Positions 14,816 to 17,758 of a stretch of 17,758 nucleotides of DNA are shown here, piece after piece. Where the stretch lies: contig CAZOHN010000055.1 in NCBI GenBank assembly GCA_964579325.1, positions 1 to 17,758 of the forward strand, written 5' to 3'. The notes under the pieces are model-generated. The model saw nothing but the letters and a program-made list of their open reading frames with translations. It did no database searches and had not been told where the DNA came from. This stretch comes from CAZOHN01 sp964579325. GTDB taxonomy: Bacteria; Pseudomonadota; Alphaproteobacteria; Rhodobacterales; Rhodobacteraceae. Positions within the stretch are counted from its first letter, which is position 1. Every line of letters starts with the position of its first letter. The position numbers and the translations under genes are program-made.

Positions 14816-15735
14816 GCGGCTTGCCTCTGACCGGGGGCCGCGTCGTCACCATCGGCGAGTGCATGGTGGAGATGGCGCCGGCGGGAGACGGCCTGTTCCG
14901 CATGGGCTTTGCCGGGGACACGTTCAACACCGCCTGGTACCTGCGGCAGCTGCTGCCGGAGGGTTGGGCGGTGGACTACCTGACGGCGGTGGGGGCCGAC
15001 GGGGCCTCCGACCGGATGGTGGGGTTCATGGCGGCCGAGGGGATCGGCACGGATCACATCGCCCGGGTGCCGGGGCGCGGCGTTGGGCTCTACATGATCG
15101 AACTTGCGGGCGGGGAGCGGAGTTTCTCCTACTGGCGGTCGGTCTCGGCGGCGCGGCTGCTGGCGGCGGACCGCGGGCGGCTGGAGGTGGCGCTCGACGG
15201 GGCGCGGCTTGCCTATCTGTCGGGGATCACGCTGGCGATCCTGCCGCCGGAGGATAGGGCGCGGCTTCTCGCTGCGCTCGTCGCCGCGCGGGCGGTGGGG
15301 ACCGAGGTCGCCTTCGATCCCAACATCCGGCCTGCGCTGTGGGCCGATGCGAGCGAGATGCGGGCGGCGCTGACCGAGGCGGCGGGGGTGGCCGACGTGG
15401 TGCTGCCGTCGTTCGAGGACGAGGCGAAGGCGTTCGGCGATGCCGACGTGGCGGCGACGGCGCTGCGCTATACGGCGGCGGGGGCCGGGACGGTGGTGGT
15501 GAAGGACGGGCCGCGCGAGATCGTGGCGCTCGTCGCGGGGCGCTCCTCGCGCCACGCGGCGGAGGTGCCGCGCGCGGTGGTGGACACGACCGCGGCGGGG
15601 GACAGCTTCAACGCGGGGTTCCTCGCGGCGCGGTTGACCGGCGCAGGGCTGGATGCGGCAGTGGCCGCTGGCGCGCGGCTTGCGGCGCGGGTGATCGCGG
15701 CGCCGGGGGCGCTGGTGCGGGATGCGGTGGGCTGA
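14812..15735 (+). CDS. kdgK: 2-keto-3-deoxygluconate kinase (PfkB family)
   Basis: Cytoplasmic sugar kinase that phosphorylates KDG with ATP to give KDPG for the Entner-Doudoroff aldolase. The 307 residues match the PfkB/ribokinase family. The N-terminus ECMVEMAPAGDG and FAGDTFNTAWYLRQL is typical of KdgK, and the C-terminal PfkB signature DTTAAGDSFNAGF (258-270) holds the catalytic base D264. VAFDPNIRPALW in the middle is also a family stretch. The ATG at 14812 overlaps the gntR stop (ATGA), with GGAGGAGG immediately upstream inside gntR. It is thus co-transcribed with the regulator rather than with the catabolic operon, yet uses the common product of both branches. The KDPG aldolase gene is not in the window. 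Confidence 0.94.
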   Translation: MSGLPLTGGRVVTIGECMVEMAPAGDGLFRMGFAGDTFNTAWYLRQLLPEGWAVDYLTAVGADGASDRMVGFMAAEGIGTDHIARVPGRGVGLYMIELAGGERSFSYWRSVSAARLLAADRGRLEVALDGARLAYLSGITLAILPPEDRARLLAALVAARAVGTEVAFDPNIRPALWADASEMRAALTEAAGVADVVLPSFEDEAKAFGDADVAATALRYTAAGAGTVVVKDGPREIVALVAGRSSRHAAEVPRAVVDTTAAGDSFNAGFLAARLTGAGLDAAVAAGARLAARVIAAPGALVRDAVG

Positions 15736-15760
15736 GGGACGCACGGCGCCCCCCACCCTC

Positions 15761-15785
15761 TCCCTCCCCCACGAGGGGGGAGGGA
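15761..15785. terminator. GC-rich hairpin repeat, copy C, between convergent kdgK and RND gene
   Basis: TCCCTCCCCC (15761-15770), a short loop beginning ACGA, then a GGGGGAGGGA arm ending at 15785: a perfect 10-base stem. It lies 25 bases after the kdgK stop and 40 bases after the RND gene stop, flanked by GGCGCC at 15745-15750 and 15805-15810. It is well placed to act as a bidirectional terminator, although no U-tract follows on either strand. It is of the same family as the hairpins near 11417 and 11483. Confidence 0.55.
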
Positions 15786-15825
15786 AGCGCGGGACGCGGA
15801 GGGCGGCGCCCGGTGCCGGTCGAGA

Positions 15826-17758
15826 TCAGGTGCGGAATACCCGGTAGATCGCGGGGATCACCAGCACGGTCAGCAGCGTCGAGGTGAGAAGCCCGAACAG
15901 CAGCGAGATCGCGAGGCCCTGGAAGATCGGGTCGGCGAGGATCACCACCGCACCGATCATCGCCGCGATGGCGGTGAGCAGGATCGGCTTGAACCGGATG
16001 GCGCCGGCCTCGATCAGCGTCGCCACGGTGGGCCGCTCACCGGCTGGCGTGGCGTGGCGGATGAAGTCGACCAGCAGGATCGAGTTCCGCACGATGATCC
16101 CGGCAAGCGCGATGAAGCCGATCATCGAGGTGGCGGAGAACGGCGCTGCGAAGAGCCAGTGCCCGAAGATGATGCCCAGGAAGGTGAGCGGGATCGGGGT
16201 GAGGATCACGAGGGGCAGGCGGAAGCTGCCGAACTGCGCCACGACGAGGATATAGATGCCGAGAAGTGCGATGCCGAAGGCCGCGCCCATGTCGCGGAAG
16301 GTGACGAAGGTGACTTCCCATTCGCCGTCCCAGAGTAGCGTGACATGGCTTTCGTCCTCGGGCTGGCCGTTCAGCGCGATCTGCGGTTTCAGCCCCTCCG
16401 GCCAGTCCATGCCCTCGATGGCCTCCGCCACGGCGAGCATCCCGTAGAGGGGCGCCTCGAAGGTGCCGGCAAGCTCGGCCGTGACCATCTCGGCGTCGCG
16501 GCCGTTGTGACGGAAGATCGGAAACGAGGCGCGTTCCTCGGCCACGGCGATGACGTCGCCCAGTTCCACCACGCCGCGCGCGCCGGGGATGACGTTGGCG
16601 GGGATCGGCGTGGTCAGGAACCGCTCGTCCAGCACCCGGTCGCCCTTGTCGCGGGCGACCTCGATGGGAAGCGGCACCCGCCCCTCGCCGCGATGCGAGT
16701 AGCCCACCGTCCGGCCGCCGTTCAGGATGGCGAGGGTGTCGAACACGTCCTGTTCCTGCACCGCGAAGAAGTCGAGGTCGTCGGTCGAGATGGTGGCGCG
16801 CAGGCGTCGCGGCTGGGTGCCGAAGCTGTCGTCGACATCGACGATGAAGGGCACGCTCTCGAACGCGGCCCTGATCATCGCGGCGGCCTCGCGGCGCACT
16901 TCGGGGCTGGGCCCGTAGACCTCGGCCAGCAGGGTGGAGATGACGGGCGGCCCGGGGGGCGGCTCGACCGTCTTGAGGCTGGTGCCTTCGGGGACATCGA
17001 GCGCCTTCAGCCTCTCGCGAATGTCCAGCGCGATGTCGTGGCTGGCGCGCTTACGGTCGTGCTTGAGCGCGAGGTTCACCTGCACCTCGCCCAGGTGCGG
17101 CTCCTGCCGGAGGAAGTAGTGCCGCACGAGGCCGTTGAAGTTGAACGGTGCCGCGGTGCCGGCATGGGTCTGGACCGAGACGACCTCGGGGAGGTCCATC
17201 ACCACGCGCGCCACGTCCTGCGCCACGCGGTCGGTCGCCTCGACGGAGGCGCCCTCGGGCAGGTCGATCATCACGGCCAGCTCGGACTTGTTGTCGAAGG
17301 GCAGGAGCTTGACGGTCACGTCGCGGGTGTAGAGTGCCGCGAGCGAGCCGAAGGAGACGGCTGCTGCGATCAGGAGGAAGGTGAGGCTCCCGGCCTTGGT
17401 CTTGAGCACCGGGCGGGCGACGGCAGCGTAAATGCGGCCAAGTGTGCCTCCGGGCGTGCTCCCGTGGCCCTCGCCGTGCCCTGACATCTTCGCCTTGCCG
17501 GCGATCTTGACCATCAGCCAGGGCGTGATGATGACCGCCACGAAGAACGAGAAGATCATCGCCGCCGAGGCATTGGCAGGGATCGGTGACATGTAGGGGC
17601 CCATCAGGCCCGACACGAAGAGCATCGGCAGGAGCGCCGCGACCACGGTGAGAGTTGCGACGATGGTGGGGTTGCCGACCTCGGCCACCGCGTCGATGGC
17701 AGCCTGGGCGCGCGGGCGGTCGTCGCCCATGCCCCAGTGGCGGGCGATGTTCTCGATC
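15826..17758 (-). CDS. RND-family efflux permease, N-terminal part outside the window
   Basis: Inner-membrane proton-driven efflux pump subunit (AcrB/CusA superfamily). The frame is open to the window edge, so roughly the first 400 residues of a protein normally over 1000 are missing; about 644 are visible. The visible part opens with IENIARHWG, the end of TM4, followed by EVGNPTIVATLTVVAALLPM (TM5) and GLMGPYMSPIPANASAAMIF (TM6). A large periplasmic porter/docking region lies at about 140-430, and the C-terminal helices include GFIALAGIIVRNSILLVDFI and AIAAMIGAVVILADPIFQGL. It ends 91 bases from the convergent kdgK. The stretch VEPPPGPPVISTLLAEVYGP suggests a subfamily distinct from classical AcrB. 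The substrate cannot be read, and any adaptor or outer-membrane partner would lie outside the window. Confidence 0.93.
   Translation of the reverse strand, partial: IENIARHWGMGDDRPRAQAAIDAVAEVGNPTIVATLTVVAALLPMLFVSGLMGPYMSPIPANASAAMIFSFFVAVIITPWLMVKIAGKAKMSGHGEGHGSTPGGTLGRIYAAVARPVLKTKAGSLTFLLIAAAVSFGSLAALYTRDVTVKLLPFDNKSELAVMIDLPEGASVEATDRVAQDVARVVMDLPEVVSVQTHAGTAAPFNFNGLVRHYFLRQEPHLGEVQVNLALKHDRKRASHDIALDIRERLKALDVPEGTSLKTVEPPPGPPVISTLLAEVYGPSPEVRREAAAMIRAAFESVPFIVDVDDSFGTQPRRLRATISTDDLDFFAVQEQDVFDTLAILNGGRTVGYSHRGEGRVPLPIEVARDKGDRVLDERFLTTPIPANVIPGARGVVELGDVIAVAEERASFPIFRHNGRDAEMVTAELAGTFEAPLYGMLAVAEAIEGMDWPEGLKPQIALNGQPEDESHVTLLWDGEWEVTFVTFRDMGAAFGIALLGIYILVVAQFGSFRLPLVILTPIPLTFLGIIFGHWLFAAPFSATSMIGFIALAGIIVRNSILLVDFIRHATPAGERPTVATLIEAGAIRFKPILLTAIAAMIGAVVILADPIFQGLAISLLFGLLTSTLLTVLVIPAIYRVFRT

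Noticed and set aside
16345..17484. A 379-codon plus-strand frame opposite the RND gene
   Set aside because: It is antisense to conserved RND sequence, with shadow-type composition and no motif.

Overview
The window is very GC-rich and densely coded, with ATGA/GTGA overlaps and Shine-Dalgarno-led genes. It looks like an alphaproteobacterium of the Rhodobacterales (Roseobacter-like) type. That guess rests on gene content and base composition only: a PhaAB-style fused Mrp antiporter subunit, a TRAP uptake system and FCD-type GntR control. No rRNA, tRNA, CRISPR array, transposase or integrase was seen. No gap between genes exceeds 300 bases; the largest is about 195 bases.

Layout. (1) 1-5075, plus strand: the 3' part of a Mrp (Mnh/Pha) multisubunit cation/proton antiporter operon, as mrpA-B fusion (5' truncated), mrpC, mrpD, mrpE, mrpF, mrpG. 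(2) 5083-13977, minus strand: a nine-gene uronate catabolic operon, in transcription order uxaC, dctP, dctQ, dctM, kdgF, kduI, kduD, uxuB, uxuA. (3) 14117-15735, plus strand and divergent from (2): a GntR/FCD regulator and 2-keto-3-deoxygluconate kinase (kdgK), overlapping by ATGA. (4) 15826-17758, minus strand: the C-terminal two thirds of an RND efflux permease, running off the window.

How the genes fit together. A TRAP transporter (DctPQM) probably imports a uronate. Two routes then meet at 2-keto-3-deoxygluconate (KDG). D-glucuronate is processed by UxaC (to fructuronate), UxuB (to mannonate) and UxuA (to KDG). 4,5-unsaturated monouronates, released by lyases from polyuronides, are processed by KdgF, KduI and KduD to KDG. 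KdgK phosphorylates KDG to KDPG. KDPG aldolase, polysaccharide lyases and glycosidases are not in the window. The divergent regulator probably controls both arms through an AT-rich inverted repeat (TCAACT-N8-AGTTGA) in the 139-base uxaC/gntR gap.

The most notable non-coding structure is in the dctP-dctQ gap: GC-rich stem-loops plus a run of G-tracts on the transcribed sense strand that fits a G-quadruplex pattern. A related element lies between the convergent kdgK and RND genes. The genes themselves belong to known families; I found no clear evidence of an undescribed protein system.
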